41,743 nucleotides of DNA, from NCBI RefSeq assembly GCF_001571285.1, contig NZ_BCTM01000033.1:1-41743 (forward strand), written 5' to 3'. The notes beneath the pieces were generated by a model. The model was not told the DNA's origin. It searched no databases and saw nothing but the letters and a program-made list of their open reading frames with translations. This document shows positions 12,301-22,312 of the stretch, piece by piece. Every line of letters starts with the position of its first letter. Within the stretch, counting starts at the first letter, position 1. This stretch comes from Kluyvera cryocrescens NBRC 102467 (GTDB lineage Bacteria; Pseudomonadota; Gammaproteobacteria; Enterobacterales; Enterobacteriaceae). Position numbers and translations under genes: made by a program.

Positions 12301-13425
12301 GCTGGCCTGTTTAGCCGTATCTACGCGGTGCTGGTTGCCGGTGGTGTTGAAGCTGACAAGCTCGACAAACTGCCTCGCGATCGCTGGCTGGAACTCGGCC
12401 TGACCGACGAAGAGAAACAAAATCAGCTGGAACAGCTGGCTGAGCAGTACGACGAACTGAAGCACGAGTTTGAGAAAAAACTCGAAGCGAAACGCCGCAA
12501 AATCACCCAAGGCGACGATCTGGCACCGGGCGTGCTGAAGATTGTTAAGGTATACCTGGCCGTTAAACGCCGTATCCAGCCTGGTGACAAAATGGCAGGT
12601 CGTCACGGTAACAAGGGTGTTATCTCCAAGATCAACCCGATCGAAGATATGCCACACGATGCTAACGGTACGCCGGTAGATATCGTACTGAACCCGCTGG
12701 GCGTACCATCGCGTATGAACATCGGTCAGATCCTTGAAACCCACCTGGGTATGGCTGCGAAAGGTATCGGCGATAAGATCAACGCCATGCTGAAACAGCA
12801 GCAAGAAGTCGCGAAACTGCGCGAGTTCATCCAGCGTGCCTACGATCTGGGTACCGACGTTCGTCAGAAAGTCGACCTGAGCACCTTCAGCGATGACGAA
12901 GTGCTGCGTCTGGCAGAAAACCTGCGTAAGGGTATGCCAATCGCGACACCAGTGTTCGATGGTGCGAAAGAGTCTGAAATTAAAGAGTTGCTGCAACTCG
13001 GCGGTCTGCCTTCCTCTGGTCAGATTACCCTGTTCGACGGTCGCACCGGTGAGCAGTTTGAGCGTCAGGTAACCGTAGGTTACATGTACATGCTGAAACT
13101 GAACCACCTGGTTGATGACAAGATGCATGCGCGTTCTACCGGTTCTTACAGCCTGGTTACTCAGCAGCCGCTGGGTGGTAAGGCACAGTTCGGTGGTCAG
13201 CGCTTCGGGGAGATGGAAGTGTGGGCGCTGGAAGCATATGGCGCAGCATACACCCTGCAGGAAATGCTCACCGTTAAGTCTGATGACGTGAACGGCCGTA
13301 CTAAGATGTATAAAAACATCGTAGACGGTAACCATCAGATGGAACCGGGCATGCCGGAATCCTTCAACGTACTGTTGAAAGAGATCCGTTCCCTGGGTAT
13401 CAACATCGAGCTGGAAGACGAGTAA
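9397..13425 (+). CDS. rpoB: DNA-directed RNA polymerase subunit beta
   Basis: RpoB forms, with RpoC, the catalytic cleft of RNA polymerase. The open frame runs from 9298, but ATG 9397 gives the family N-terminus MVYSYTEKK and exactly 1342 aa, the E. coli length. The rifampicin-pocket stretch (507-534) reads as wild type, with Ser512, Gln513, Asp516, His526, Arg529 and Ser531 all in place. The catalytic-region motifs [12 protein letters not shown] and the C-terminal clamp segment ending INIELEDE are present. It is cotranscribed with rplJL through the attenuator and with rpoC. Confidence 0.98.
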   Translation: MVYSYTEKKRIRKDFGKRPQVLDIPYLLSIQLDSFQKFIEQDPEGQYGLEAAFRSVFPIKSYSGYSELQYVSYRLGEPVFDVQECQIRGVTYSAPLRVKLRLVIYEREAPEGTVKDIKEQEVYMGEIPLMTDNGTFVINGTERVIVSQLHRSPGVFFDSDKGKTHSSGKVLYNARIIPYRGSWLDFEFDPKDNLFVRIDRRRKLPATIILRALQYTTEQILDLFFDKVVFEIRDNKLQMELVPERLRGETASFDIEANGKIYVEKARRITARHIRQLEKDDIKHIEVPVEYIAGKVAAKDYVDESTGELICAANMELSLDLLAKLSQSGHKRIETLFTNDLDHGAYISETIRVDPTNDRLSALVEIYRMMRPGEPPTREAAESLFENLFFSEDRYDLSAVGRMKFNRSLLRDEIEGSGILSKEDIIEVMKKLIDIRNGKGEVDDIDHLGNRRIRSVGEMAENQFRVGLVRVERAVKERLSLGDLDTLMPQDMINAKPISAAVKEFFGSSQLSQFMDQNNPLSEITHKRRISALGPGGLTRERAGFEVRDVHPTHYGRVCPIETPEGPNIGLINSLSVYAQTNEYGFLETPYRKVTDGVVTDEIHYLSAIEEGNYVIAQANSNLDDEGHFVEDLVTCRSKGESSLFSRDQVDYMDVSTQQVVSVGASLIPFLEHDDANRALMGANMQRQAVPTLRADKPLVGTGMERAVAVDSGVTAVAKRGGTVQYVDASRIVIKVNEDEMYPGEAGIDIYNLTKYTRSNQNTCINQMPCVSLGEPIERGDVLADGPSTDLGELALGQNMRVAFMPWNGYNFEDSILVSERVVQEDRFTTIHIQELACVSRDTKLGPEEITADIPNVGEAALSKLDESGIVYIGAEVTGGDILVGKVTPKGETQLTPEEKLLRAIFGEKASDVKDSSLRVPNSVSGTVIDVQVFTRDGVEKDKRALEIEEMQLKQAKKDLSEELQILEAGLFSRIYAVLVAGGVEADKLDKLPRDRWLELGLTDEEKQNQLEQLAEQYDELKHEFEKKLEAKRRKITQGDDLAPGVLKIVKVYLAVKRRIQPGDKMAGRHGNKGVISKINPIEDMPHDANGTPVDIVLNPLGVPSRMNIGQILETHLGMAAKGIGDKINAMLKQQQEVAKLREFIQRAYDLGTDVRQKVDLSTFSDDEVLRLAENLRKGMPIATPVFDGAKESEIKELLQLGGLPSSGQITLFDGRTGEQFERQVTVGYMYMLKLNHLVDDKMHARSTGSYSLVTQQPLGGKAQFGGQRFGEMEVWALEAYGAAYTLQEMLTVKSDDVNGRTKMYKNIVDGNHQMEPGMPESFNVLLKEIRSLGINIELEDE

Positions 13426-13444
13426 CTCTCGCTCAAACAGGTCA

Positions 13445-13472
13445 CTGGTGCCGGGGTAAGACCCGGCGCCAG
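13445..13472 (+). other. Stable hairpin in the rpoB-rpoC intergenic region
   Basis: An 11-bp GC-rich stem (13445-13455 with 13462-13472, one G-U pair) with a six-base loop fills much of the 76-base gap. No T run follows, so it is not a terminator. It may stabilise the mRNA or space the two cistrons. Confidence 0.75.
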
Positions 13473-13501
13473 ATTGTGCTAACTCCGACGGGAGCAAATC
13501 C

Positions 13502-16500
13502 GTGAAAGATTTATTAAAGTTTCTGAAAGCGCAGACTAAAACCGAAGAGTTTGATGCGATCAAAATTGCTCTGGCCTCGCCAGACATGATCCGTTCATGG
13601 TCTTTCGGTGAAGTTAAAAAGCCGGAAACCATCAACTACCGTACGTTCAAGCCTGAGCGTGACGGCCTTTTCTGCGCCCGTATCTTTGGGCCAGTAAAAG
13701 ATTACGAGTGCCTGTGCGGTAAGTACAAGCGCCTGAAACACCGTGGTGTGATCTGTGAGAAGTGCGGCGTTGAAGTGACCCAGACCAAAGTGCGTCGTGA
13801 GCGCATGGGCCACATCGAGCTGGCATGTCCAACTGCGCACATCTGGTTCCTGAAATCGCTGCCGTCCCGTATCGGTCTGCTGCTCGATATGCCACTGCGT
13901 GATATCGAACGCGTACTGTACTTCGAATCTTATGTTGTTATCGAAGGCGGTATGACCAATCTGGAACGTCAACAGATCCTGACTGAAGAGCAGTATCTGG
14001 ACGCGCTGGAAGAGTTCGGTGACGAATTCGACGCGAAGATGGGTGCGGAAGCTATCCAGGCCCTGCTGAAGAGCATGGATCTGGAGCAAGAGTGTGAAAC
14101 TCTGCGCGAAGAGCTGAACGAAACCAACTCTGAAACCAAGCGTAAGAAGCTGACCAAGCGTATCAAACTGCTGGAAGCGTTCGTACAGTCTGGCAACAAG
14201 CCAGAGTGGATGATCCTGACCGTTCTGCCGGTTCTGCCGCCAGATCTGCGTCCGCTGGTTCCACTGGATGGTGGTCGTTTCGCGACTTCTGACCTGAACG
14301 ATCTGTATCGTCGCGTCATTAACCGTAACAACCGTCTGAAACGCCTGCTGGACCTGGCTGCACCTGACATCATCGTACGTAACGAAAAACGTATGCTGCA
14401 GGAAGCGGTCGATGCCCTGCTGGATAACGGTCGTCGCGGTCGTGCAATCACCGGTTCTAACAAACGTCCTCTGAAATCTTTGGCCGATATGATCAAAGGT
14501 AAACAGGGTCGTTTCCGTCAGAACCTGCTCGGTAAGCGTGTTGACTACTCCGGTCGTTCTGTTATCACCGTAGGTCCATACCTGCGTCTGCATCAGTGCG
14601 GCCTGCCGAAGAAAATGGCTCTGGAGCTGTTCAAACCGTTCATCTACGGCAAGCTGGAACTGCGTGGCCTCGCCACCACCATCAAAGCCGCTAAGAAAAT
14701 GGTTGAGCGTGAAGAAGCTGTCGTTTGGGATATCCTGGACGAAGTGATCCGCGAACACCCGGTTATGCTGAACCGTGCACCAACACTGCACCGTCTGGGC
14801 ATCCAGGCGTTTGAGCCAGTACTGATCGAAGGTAAAGCTATTCAGCTGCACCCGCTGGTTTGTGCGGCATATAACGCCGACTTCGATGGTGACCAGATGG
14901 CTGTTCACGTACCGCTGACGCTGGAAGCCCAGCTGGAAGCGCGTGCGCTGATGATGTCTACCAACAACATCCTGTCACCTGCGAACGGCGAGCCAATCAT
15001 CGTTCCATCTCAGGACGTTGTATTGGGTCTGTACTACATGACCCGTGACTGTGTTAACGCCAAAGGCGAAGGCATGGTGCTGACTGGCCCTAAAGAAGCT
15101 GAGCGTATCTATCGCGCAGGTCTGGCCTCTCTGCATGCGCGCGTTAAAGTGCGTATCACCGAATATGAAAAAGATGAAAACGGCGAATTCGTTGCGACAA
15201 CCAGCCTGAAAGACACGACCGTTGGCCGTGCGATTCTGTGGATGATCGTGCCGAAAGGTCTGCCTTTCTCCATCGTCAACCAGGCGCTGGGCAAGAAAGC
15301 TATCTCCAAAATGCTGAACACCTGTTACCGCATTCTGGGCCTGAAGCCGACCGTAATCTTCGCTGACCAGACCATGTACACCGGCTTTGCTTACGCTGCG
15401 CGCTCAGGTGCGTCCGTTGGTATCGACGACATGGTTATCCCAGAGAAGAAATACGAAATCATCAGCGAAGCGGAAGCCGAAGTTGCTGAGATCCAGGAGC
15501 AGTTCCAGTCTGGTCTGGTTACCGCGGGCGAACGCTATAACAAAGTTATCGATATCTGGGCAGCGGCGAACGATCGTGTATCCAAAGCGATGATGGATAA
15601 CCTGCAAACTGAAACCGTTATTAACCGTGACGGCGTCGAAGAGCAGCAGGTTTCCTTCAACAGCATCTACATGATGGCCGACTCCGGTGCGCGTGGTTCC
15701 GCAGCACAGATTCGTCAGCTGGCAGGTATGCGTGGTCTGATGGCGAAGCCAGATGGCTCCATCATCGAGACGCCAATCACCGCGAACTTCCGTGAAGGTC
15801 TGAACGTACTCCAGTACTTCATCTCTACTCACGGTGCTCGTAAAGGTCTGGCGGATACCGCACTGAAAACAGCTAACTCCGGTTATCTGACGCGTCGTCT
15901 GGTTGACGTTGCGCAGGATCTGGTTGTTACCGAAGATGACTGCGGCACGCTGGAAGGCATCACCATGACCCCGGTTATCGAGGGTGGTGATGTTAAAGAG
16001 CCACTGCGCGATCGCGTACTGGGTCGTGTGACTGCTGAAGACGTTCTGAAGCCGGGCACGGCGGACATTCTGGTTCCACGCAACACTCTGCTGCACGAGC
16101 AGTGGTGTGACCTGCTGGAAGAGAACTCCGTTGACTCCGTCAAAGTCCGTTCCGTTGTATCCTGTGACACCGACTTTGGTGTATGTGCGCACTGCTACGG
16201 TCGTGACCTGGCGCGTGGCCACATCATCAACAAAGGTGAAGCTATCGGCGTTATCGCGGCACAGTCCATCGGTGAGCCAGGTACACAGCTGACGATGCGT
16301 ACGTTCCACATCGGTGGTGCGGCATCTCGTGCGGCTGCTGAATCCAGCATCCAGGTGAAAAACAAAGGTAGCATCAAGCTCAGCAACGCGAAGTCGGTTG
16401 TGAACTCCAGCGGTAAACTGGTTATCACTTCTCGTAACACCGAGCTGAAACTGATCGACGAATTCGGTCGTACCAAAGAAAGCTATAAAGTGCCTTACGG

Positions 16501-17725
16501 CTCCGTTATGGCTAAAGGTGACGGCGAACAGGTTGCAGGCGGCGAAACCGTAGCAAACTGGGATCCACACACCATGCCAGTTATCACCGAAGTGAGCGGT
16601 TTCCTCCGCTTCACCGACATGATTGACGGCCAGACCATTACTCGTCAGACCGACGAGCTGACCGGTCTGTCTTCTCTGGTTATTCTGGATTCTGCTGAGC
16701 GTACCTCAGGTGGTAAAGACCTGCGTCCAGCACTGAAAATCGTTGATGCGAACGGTAACGACGTTCTGATCCCAGGCACCGATATGCCTGCTCAGTACTT
16801 CCTGCCGGGTAAAGCGATTGTTCAGTTGGAAGATGGTATTCAGATCAGTGCGGGTGATACCCTGGCGCGTGTTCCTCAGGAATCCGGCGGTACCAAGGAT
16901 ATTACCGGTGGTCTGCCACGCGTTGCGGATCTGTTCGAAGCACGTCGTCCGAAAGAGCCAGCAATCCTTGCGGAAATTACCGGTATCATTTCCTTCGGTA
17001 AAGAAACCAAAGGTAAACGTCGCCTGGTTATCACTCCGTTAGACGGTAGCGATCCATACGAAGAGATGATTCCAAAATGGCGTCAGCTCAACGTGTTCGA
17101 AGGCGAACGTGTAGAACGTGGTGACGTTGTTTCCGATGGTCCAGAAGCGCCGCACGACATCCTGCGTCTTCGTGGTGTACACGCGGTAACGCGTTACATC
17201 ACCAACGAAGTACAGGACGTATACCGTCTGCAAGGCGTTAAGATTAACGATAAGCACATTGAAGTTATCGTTCGTCAGATGCTGCGTAAAGCGACCATCG
17301 AGAATGCCGGTAGCTCCGACTTCCTGGAAGGCGAGCAGGTTGAATACTCCCGCGTCAAGATTGCAAACCGCGATCTGGAAGCGAACGGCAAAGTGGCGGC
17401 AACGTATTCCCGCGACCTGCTGGGTATCACCAAAGCGTCTCTGGCAACCGAATCGTTCATCTCTGCCGCATCGTTCCAGGAGACCACTCGTGTCCTGACC
17501 GAAGCAGCCGTTGCGGGTAAACGCGACGAACTGCGTGGCCTGAAAGAGAACGTTATCGTTGGTCGTCTGATCCCAGCGGGTACCGGTTATGCGTACCACC
17601 AGGATCGTATGCGCCGTCGTGCAGCGGGCGAACTGCCTGCGGCACCACAGGTTAGCGCAGAAGAAGCTTCTGCAAACCTGGCAGAACTGCTGAATGCAGG
17701 TCTGGGTGGTTCTGATAACGACTAA
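13502..17725 (+). CDS. rpoC: DNA-directed RNA polymerase subunit beta'
   Basis: RpoC carries the active-site Mg: NADFDGD lies near 458-464. Zinc site 1 is formed by Cys70, Cys72, Cys85 and Cys88; the second zinc site includes the CAHCYGRD cluster near 895-898. The 1407-aa length equals E. coli. The start is GTG, as in E. coli, after the GGGAG ribosome-binding site. The bridge helix and trigger-loop region ([16 protein letters not shown] near 925-940) are intact. A strong terminator follows 25 bases after the stop. Confidence 0.98.
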   Translation: MKDLLKFLKAQTKTEEFDAIKIALASPDMIRSWSFGEVKKPETINYRTFKPERDGLFCARIFGPVKDYECLCGKYKRLKHRGVICEKCGVEVTQTKVRRERMGHIELACPTAHIWFLKSLPSRIGLLLDMPLRDIERVLYFESYVVIEGGMTNLERQQILTEEQYLDALEEFGDEFDAKMGAEAIQALLKSMDLEQECETLREELNETNSETKRKKLTKRIKLLEAFVQSGNKPEWMILTVLPVLPPDLRPLVPLDGGRFATSDLNDLYRRVINRNNRLKRLLDLAAPDIIVRNEKRMLQEAVDALLDNGRRGRAITGSNKRPLKSLADMIKGKQGRFRQNLLGKRVDYSGRSVITVGPYLRLHQCGLPKKMALELFKPFIYGKLELRGLATTIKAAKKMVEREEAVVWDILDEVIREHPVMLNRAPTLHRLGIQAFEPVLIEGKAIQLHPLVCAAYNADFDGDQMAVHVPLTLEAQLEARALMMSTNNILSPANGEPIIVPSQDVVLGLYYMTRDCVNAKGEGMVLTGPKEAERIYRAGLASLHARVKVRITEYEKDENGEFVATTSLKDTTVGRAILWMIVPKGLPFSIVNQALGKKAISKMLNTCYRILGLKPTVIFADQTMYTGFAYAARSGASVGIDDMVIPEKKYEIISEAEAEVAEIQEQFQSGLVTAGERYNKVIDIWAAANDRVSKAMMDNLQTETVINRDGVEEQQVSFNSIYMMADSGARGSAAQIRQLAGMRGLMAKPDGSIIETPITANFREGLNVLQYFISTHGARKGLADTALKTANSGYLTRRLVDVAQDLVVTEDDCGTLEGITMTPVIEGGDVKEPLRDRVLGRVTAEDVLKPGTADILVPRNTLLHEQWCDLLEENSVDSVKVRSVVSCDTDFGVCAHCYGRDLARGHIINKGEAIGVIAAQSIGEPGTQLTMRTFHIGGAASRAAAESSIQVKNKGSIKLSNAKSVVNSSGKLVITSRNTELKLIDEFGRTKESYKVPYGSVMAKGDGEQVAGGETVANWDPHTMPVITEVSGFLRFTDMIDGQTITRQTDELTGLSSLVILDSAERTSGGKDLRPALKIVDANGNDVLIPGTDMPAQYFLPGKAIVQLEDGIQISAGDTLARVPQESGGTKDITGGLPRVADLFEARRPKEPAILAEITGIISFGKETKGKRRLVITPLDGSDPYEEMIPKWRQLNVFEGERVERGDVVSDGPEAPHDILRLRGVHAVTRYITNEVQDVYRLQGVKINDKHIEVIVRQMLRKATIENAGSSDFLEGEQVEYSRVKIANRDLEANGKVAATYSRDLLGITKASLATESFISAASFQETTRVLTEAAVAGKRDELRGLKENVIVGRLIPAGTGYAYHQDRMRRRAAGELPAAPQVSAEEASANLAELLNAGLGGSDND

Positions 17726-17750
17726 TCGTTCACGTTAGTGCGATAAGTTG

Positions 17751-17780
17751 AAAAGGCCAGTCTTATGACTGGCCTTTTTT
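17751..17780 (+). terminator. Intrinsic terminator of the rpoBC operon
   Basis: A 12-bp stem (17751-17762 with 17767-17778), TTAT loop and six T residues. It separates the conserved polymerase operon from the accessory block. Confidence 0.95.
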
Positions 17781-17838
17781 ATTGTGTATTTTTTGCCTCC
17801 TACCCTATTTAGCACCGCCGGGTTCGACCCTGGAATAT

Positions 17839-17881
17839 TGTGCAGTGCCTCACTCTGACCGTCTTTGGGCTTGACTATACT
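17839..17881 (+). promoter_or_regulatory. Candidate class II CRP-dependent promoter of the sugar ABC operon
   Basis: TGTGC-N6-TCACT (17839-17854) resembles the CRP consensus TGTGA-N6-TCACA with one mismatch per half. A good -10, TATACT, lies at 17876-17881 with no convincing -35 before it. The predicted start near 17888 puts the CRP centre at about -41.5, the class II position, which would explain the missing -35. TTGACT at 17871 is an alternative -35 but lacks a matching -10. Confidence 0.5.
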
Positions 17882-17927
17882 GCATCGGGTATTGCGTCTA
17901 ACCCTACCTCTAATAATGGATAACATC

Positions 17928-18890
17928 ATGAATAGAAAAGTTTTTTCTTATTTCATTGGTTCTGCCGCTGCGATGGCGCTTTCTGCAGCGATCGTTAATC
18001 CTGTTTTTGCTGCAGAGTCTCAACCGCATAAACCTAAAGTCGCGTTAGTGATGAAATCGCTGGCGAATGAGTTTTTCCTGACGATGGAAAACGGCGCGAA
18101 AGATTATCAAAAGAAAAATGCCGATAAGTTCGATTTGATCTCTAACGGGATTAAAAATGAGACCGATACCTCGAGCCAGATCCAAATCGTTGAACAGATG
18201 ATTGTGTCAAAAGCTGATGCCATCATTATCGCGCCGTCCGATTCAAAAGCGCTGGTACCGGTGGTGAAAAAGGCCGTGGATGCCGGCATTCTGGTGATTA
18301 ATATCGACAACCAATTCGATGCCGCCGTGCTAAAAGACAAAGGTCTGAACGTGCCTTTTGTGGGGCCGAATAACCGCAAAGGGGCGAAAGATATCGGTGA
18401 TTATCTGGCGAAACACCTGAAGGCGGGCGATGAAGTTGGCATTATCGAAGGGATTCCAACGTCCACCAACTCTCAGCAGCGTACCCTAGGCTTCCAGGAT
18501 GCCATGTCGGCCGGTGGTATGAAGGTGGTTTCCGTACAGTCTGGCCAATGGGAAATGAACAACGCCAACGCAATCGCCGCTGCCATGCTGAGTGAATATC
18601 CCAATATAAAAGCGCTGCTGGCGGATAACGACAATATGGCGCTGGGGGCGGTTTCGGCGATTCGTGCAGCCGGTAAACGTGGCCAGGTGCAGGTCGTCGG
18701 CTATGACAACATCGAAGCGATTAAACCGATGCTTCAGGACGGTCGCGTGCTGGCGACGGCGGATCAGTTTGCTTCACAGCAGGCGGTCTTTGGGATCAAC
18801 ACCGCGCTGGATGCATTAAAAGCCGGGAAGAAACAAAGTGAACTCTCCGGTAGCGTGGAGACGCCGGTCAAACTGATTGTGAAGCAGTAA
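17928..18890 (+). CDS. Periplasmic sugar-binding protein of an RbsB/AlsB-like ABC importer
   Basis: This is a type I periplasmic binding protein (Peripla_BP_4-like) of 320 aa. A signal peptide (about 1-28, cleavage near VFA/AE) is followed by VALVMKSLANEFF, the DAIIIAPSDSKALVPVV strand-helix and the hinge segments found in ribose- and allose-binding proteins. I chose the ATG at 17928, since the upstream in-frame starts lack a ribosome-binding site and would bury the signal peptide. It is first in an operon with an ATPase and a permease. The ligand cannot be told from sequence by eye: ribose, allose or a polyol are all possible. No kinase, isomerase or regulator gene is adjacent. Confidence 0.9.
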   Translation: MNRKVFSYFIGSAAAMALSAAIVNPVFAAESQPHKPKVALVMKSLANEFFLTMENGAKDYQKKNADKFDLISNGIKNETDTSSQIQIVEQMIVSKADAIIIAPSDSKALVPVVKKAVDAGILVINIDNQFDAAVLKDKGLNVPFVGPNNRKGAKDIGDYLAKHLKAGDEVGIIEGIPTSTNSQQRTLGFQDAMSAGGMKVVSVQSGQWEMNNANAIAAAMLSEYPNIKALLADNDNMALGAVSAIRAAGKRGQVQVVGYDNIEAIKPMLQDGRVLATADQFASQQAVFGINTALDALKAGKKQSELSGSVETPVKLIVKQ

Positions 18891-18905
18891 CTCGCAGCGG
18901 GCTCT

Positions 18906-18932
18906 CCGGGGTCATAGGGTGGCCCCGGTTTT
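18906..18932 (+). other. Intercistronic stem-loop between binding protein and ATPase genes
   Basis: An 8-bp stem (18906-18913 with 18921-18928, one G-U) is followed by TTTT. Such partial terminators or RNA-stabilising hairpins after the binding-protein gene are common in ABC import operons and raise binding-protein output over the membrane parts. Confidence 0.65.
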
Positions 18933-18967
18933 ATATAGGGACTCTACCGAGCAGGTGCGCGAGCGAA

Positions 18968-20497
18968 ATGGCTGAATACCAACAAGTCTTAACCATCTCC
19001 GACATCGGAAAAACTTACAACGAACCGGTGCTGTCGCATATCGACCTCACGCTGTACGCCGGGAAAGTGCTGGCGCTGACTGGGGAGAATGGCGCTGGAA
19101 AAAGCACGCTGTCCAAAATCATCGGCGGCCTGATTACGCCCACAACCGGTACGATGACTTACCGCGGGCAGCCGTATGCACCCGCCAGCCGTAAGGAGGC
19201 TGAAAAGCTCGGCATTCGCATGGTGATGCAAGAGCTGAATCTTCTGCCAACATTAACCATTGCCGAAAACCTTTTTCTCGACCAGTTGCCAAACTGGGGT
19301 GGGTGGATCCAGCGTAAGCGCCTGAGGGAGATGGCGTATCCCGTCATGGCCACGGTCGGCCTACAGATGCTGGATCCGGATATGCTGGTGGGGGATCTCG
19401 GTATCGGCCATCAGCAGATGATAGAAATTGCCCGCAACCTGATTGGCGAAAGCCGGATTTTGATTCTCGATGAACCCACCGCCATGCTCACCAGCCGTGA
19501 AGTTGCGCTGCTGTTTGAACAAATTCAACTCTTTAAACAACGCGGCGTATCGCTGATTTACATTTCCCACCGGCTCGATGAGCTGGCGCAAATCGCTGAC
19601 GATATTACGGTGCTGCGCGATGGTCACCTGGTCTGTACCGATGATATTACGCGCTACACCAGCGACCAGTTGGTGTCACTGATGGTGGGGCGCGATCTGG
19701 AAAGCACTCTCGATATTAGCGCCCGTCGTCGCGGAAATCCGATCCTGCAAGTCGAGCACTTTACCCGTGGCAACGTGTTGCAGGACATCTCCCTGACCCT
19801 GCACCGGGGCGAGGTTTTGGGCATCAGTGGTCTGGTCGGTGCGGGACGTACGGAGCTGATGCGCGCCATTTTTGGCGCCGATCGTATCGACAGCGGACAG
19901 TTGCTGGCGGGTGACCCGTTAAAGCCCGTGACGATCCGTACGCCGTCGGACGCGATTGCCCATCGCATTGCGCTAGTGACGGAGGACCGTAAAGGAGAAG
20001 GGCTGATGTTGCCCCAGTCGGTGGCGGCCAATACCTCGCTGGGTAACAGCGAAAAAGTCAGCCGGCTTTCGTGGCTGAATGCTCATGAAGAGCAGCAGCT
20101 GGCGCAAAAATACATTACCCGGCTGGGTATTCGCACCTCGGGGAGTGAATTTGCGGTCGAGAGCCTATCGGGCGGTAATCAGCAAAAGGTGCTGATTAGC
20201 CGCTGGTTGGAACGTAACTGCGACGTCATTCTTTTTGATGAACCGACGCGCGGCATTGATGTTGGCGCGAAGCGCGATATTTACCTGCTGCTCAATGAAC
20301 TGACGCAGAGTGGTAAAGGGCTCATTGTGGTCTCCAGCGATCTCAGAGAGCTGATGCTGATTTGCGATCGCATTGCGGTGCTGTCCGCCGGCAGGCTGGT
20401 AGAGACCTTTACTCGCGATAGCTGGACGCAGGATGCGATTCTGGCCGCCGCATTTTCTGGCTATCAACATGCCACAGGGAATTCACACGATGAGTAA
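18968..20497 (+). CDS. Sugar ABC transporter ATP-binding protein (RbsA/MglA-like, two ABC domains)
   Basis: This is a 509-aa fused double ATPase of the carbohydrate-uptake-2 family. The first domain has Walker A GENGAGKST (39-47), the family's variant signature DLGIGHQQM, and Walker B ILILDEPTAM. The second has the degenerate Walker A GLVGAGRTE (Arg for Lys, normal for this family), a full LSGGNQQK signature, and Walker B VILFDEPTRGID. It energises import with the upstream binding protein and the downstream permease, whose start overlaps its last codons by eight bases. Confidence 0.93.
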   Translation: MAEYQQVLTISDIGKTYNEPVLSHIDLTLYAGKVLALTGENGAGKSTLSKIIGGLITPTTGTMTYRGQPYAPASRKEAEKLGIRMVMQELNLLPTLTIAENLFLDQLPNWGGWIQRKRLREMAYPVMATVGLQMLDPDMLVGDLGIGHQQMIEIARNLIGESRILILDEPTAMLTSREVALLFEQIQLFKQRGVSLIYISHRLDELAQIADDITVLRDGHLVCTDDITRYTSDQLVSLMVGRDLESTLDISARRRGNPILQVEHFTRGNVLQDISLTLHRGEVLGISGLVGAGRTELMRAIFGADRIDSGQLLAGDPLKPVTIRTPSDAIAHRIALVTEDRKGEGLMLPQSVAANTSLGNSEKVSRLSWLNAHEEQQLAQKYITRLGIRTSGSEFAVESLSGGNQQKVLISRWLERNCDVILFDEPTRGIDVGAKRDIYLLLNELTQSGKGLIVVSSDLRELMLICDRIAVLSAGRLVETFTRDSWTQDAILAAAFSGYQHATGNSHDE

Positions 20498-21464
20498 CAC
20501 TTCACTGCCCGTTAAGCGCCAGAGTGCATCATGGCGTGGGCTAAGCAGCTATCTGGGATTGATTGGCGCACTGCTGGCGATGATCGTACTGTTTTCGTTT
20601 CTGAGCGACCATTTCCTGAGTCTGAATACCTTCAGCACGATTGCGAACCAAATACCTGACCTGATGGTGATGTCGGTTGGGATGACTTTCGTCCTGATTA
20701 TTGCCGGTATTGACCTGTCGGTGGGCTCGGTGCTGGCGCTTTCGGCGGCTGTCGTCAGCGTGACCTATCTTAATCTGCACTGGTCTCCATGGCTGGCTGC
20801 GCTGTCCGGTATTGTCGCGGCAACGCTGGTGGGTTCACTGACCGGGCTGATTTCAGTTATCTGGCGCATTCCCACCTTTATTGTCTCGTTGGGGATGCTG
20901 GAGATGGCGCGCGGTAGTGCGTACCAACTGACGGATTCCCGCACCGCCTATATCGGCTCAAGTTTTGATTTTCTGGCTGACCCGATTATTTTCGGTATCT
21001 CACCGTCATTTGTTATCGCCGTGCTGGTGATTTTACTCGGGCATCTGGTGCTAACCCGAACTATCTTTGGCCGCCATCTCATTGGAATTGGGACTAATGA
21101 GGAAGCCGTGCGGCTGTCGGGTATCAATCCTGCACCCTACAAAGTCGTTGTCTTTGCATTGATGGGGGCGTTGGCCGGTTTGGCATCATTATTTCAGGTG
21201 GCACGTTTGGAAGCGGCTGATCCCAATGGCGGTGTTGGAATGGAGCTGCAGGTGATTGCCGCGGTCGTCATTGGCGGAACCAGCCTCATGGGGGGGCGAG
21301 GATCGGTCATCTGCACCTTCCTCGGCGCACTGATTATATCCGTGTTGGCTGCGGGGCTGGCGCAGATTGGGGCAACAGAACCCACCAAACGGGTGATTAC
21401 CGGTGCTGTTATCGTGGTTGCCGTCGTGCTGGATACTTACCGTAGCCATCGGCAGAAAAAGTAA
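20490..21464 (+). CDS. Sugar ABC transporter permease (RbsC-like)
   Basis: This is a 324-aa hydrophobic protein of the BPD_transp_2 family with about eight to ten membrane segments and the family motifs IAGIDLSVGSVLALS (near 72-86) and GGTSLMGGRGSV near the C-terminus. The open frame starts at 20433, but ATG 20490 removes 19 non-family residues and sits in the usual short overlap with the ATPase gene. It is the sole permease gene, so it probably forms a homodimer in the inner membrane, as RbsC does. Confidence 0.92.
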   Translation: MSNTSLPVKRQSASWRGLSSYLGLIGALLAMIVLFSFLSDHFLSLNTFSTIANQIPDLMVMSVGMTFVLIIAGIDLSVGSVLALSAAVVSVTYLNLHWSPWLAALSGIVAATLVGSLTGLISVIWRIPTFIVSLGMLEMARGSAYQLTDSRTAYIGSSFDFLADPIIFGISPSFVIAVLVILLGHLVLTRTIFGRHLIGIGTNEEAVRLSGINPAPYKVVVFALMGALAGLASLFQVARLEAADPNGGVGMELQVIAAVVIGGTSLMGGRGSVICTFLGALIISVLAAGLAQIGATEPTKRVITGAVIVVAVVLDTYRSHRQKK

Positions 21465-21496
21465 CGCGCGAGCGTGGCCGGAAGCCCAAAAAATAA

Positions 21497-21518
21497 AAGG
21501 CACCCTTGAGGGTGCCTT
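21497..21518. terminator. Terminator between the ABC operon and the PTS genes
   Basis: A 9-bp stem (21497-21505 with 21510-21518) with a TTGA loop. Read on the minus strand it is followed by TTTTATTTTTT, so it is a strong terminator for the IIA gene; read on the plus strand the T run is short, so it may end the ABC transcript less well. Confidence 0.88.
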
Positions 21519-21540
21519 CTGCATTCTTACGGCAGTGGGA

Positions 21541-21858
21541 TTAGCTAACCAGTGGAATGCGGCGGTACAGCTCAATCATATCGGTCGCCAGATCCTGGAT
21601 GACCATCGCGTTCATCAGGTGATCCTGGGAATGAACGGTGATCAGATTCACCGGCAGTTTGCCCGTGCCTTCGTCAATGCCGATAAGCTGGGTCTGGATA
21701 CCATGGGCCAGTTTGACAAACTCGCGAGACTCTTCCATTGCTTGGCCTGCGCCTTCGAAGTCACCTTTGCGTGCAAGCTGTAGTGCGGTCAATGCTGAAC
21801 TACGAGCGGCACCGGCATTCACCAGCAGTTCCATGATGATTGATTCTAAATCTTCCAC
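21541..21858 (-). CDS. PTS lactose/cellobiose-family EIIA component
   Basis: This is a 105-aa, all-helical EIIA of the Lac/Chb family, similar to ChbA. The family motif VHSQDHLM contains His76, the likely phosphorylation site (P from HPr), and His80. A trimer with a central Asp/Glu metal site is typical for the family. It lies seven bases after the IIB gene. No IIC gene is present nearby, so the transported sugar is unknown; the partner permease must lie elsewhere, or the pair has a regulatory role. Confidence 0.9.
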   Translation of the reverse strand: MEDLESIIMELLVNAGAARSSALTALQLARKGDFEGAGQAMEESREFVKLAHGIQTQLIGIDEGTGKLPVNLITVHSQDHLMNAMVIQDLATDMIELYRRIPLVS

Positions 21859-21865
21859 GTCTATC

Positions 21866-22171
21866 TCACTCCATTAACTTAAGGGCTTTCTCAAGCACGA
21901 CATCGCCTTTCATCATGCCGTAATCCATCATGTCGATGACGGCGACTTTTTTACCGAGAGGATCGGCCAGAGCCTGCAGTTTAGCCTGCTCATACTTCAC
22001 CTGTGGGCCGAGCAGAACGATGTCCGCGTCGTTAATATTGGCTTTAAACTCGGCCACCGGTACGGCTTTAATCGAGACTTCAATGCCTTTTTTCTGGGCT
22101 GCATCCTTCATACGTTGAACCAGCATACTGGTAGACATTCCTGCAGCGCAGCATAAAACGATATTCTTCAT
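21866..22171 (-). CDS. PTS lactose/cellobiose-family EIIB component
   Basis: This is a 101-aa cytoplasmic EIIB of the Lac/Chb family, similar to ChbB. The N-terminal CCAAGMSTS motif (7-15) is the phosphate-binding loop; Cys8 should be the phosphorylated residue, with Cys7 an extra cysteine. The rest shows the alternating strand-helix pattern (ADIVLLGPQVKYE, KKVAVIDMMDYG). First gene of a two-gene unit with EIIA. A LacI-type operator and a CRP-like site lie upstream. Confidence 0.92.
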   Translation of the reverse strand: MKNIVLCCAAGMSTSMLVQRMKDAAQKKGIEVSIKAVPVAEFKANINDADIVLLGPQVKYEQAKLQALADPLGKKVAVIDMMDYGMMKGDVVLEKALKLME

Positions 22172-22246
22172 AATGCTCCCTCATGAACCGTGATGAATCA
22201 TGTTTATCGCGAGCTGAAACGATCAACAACCGCTTTGCGCTGAATG

Positions 22247-22262
22247 TGTGTAAGGCATCACA
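22247..22262 (-). promoter_or_regulatory. Candidate CRP site upstream of the PTS IIB-IIA genes
   Basis: Read on the minus strand, TGTGA-N6-ACACA differs from the CRP consensus in one base of the right half. It lies between a possible -35 (TTGCGG, 22270-22275) and -10 (TACACA, 22247-22252), so its exact role is unclear, but catabolite control would suit a PTS operon. Confidence 0.4.
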
Positions 22263-22280
22263 AAGATCGCCGCAAAAAAC

Positions 22281-22294
22281 TGAAACCGGTTACA
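22281..22294. promoter_or_regulatory. LacI/GalR-family operator-like palindrome upstream of PTS IIB-IIA
   Basis: TGAAACCGGTTACA matches 13 of 14 bases of the palindrome TGAAACCGGTTTCA, the site type bound by the beta-glucoside repressor AscG and related LacI/GalR proteins. It lies 110 bases before the IIB start, near the candidate promoter. No regulator gene is present in the window. Confidence 0.5.
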
Positions 22295-22312
22295 TTTTGC
22301 GGGTAAGGAAGA

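Noticed and set aside
9214..13635. A 1473-codon open frame on the minus strand across rpoB
   Set aside because: It is the antisense shadow of rpoB. Strong codon bias in highly expressed genes avoids codons whose complement is a stop. Its translation shows no family motif, and rpoB is certain on the other strand.
13595..16570. Long minus-strand frames across rpoC
   Set aside because: Shadows of rpoC; no ribosome-binding sites or family motifs.
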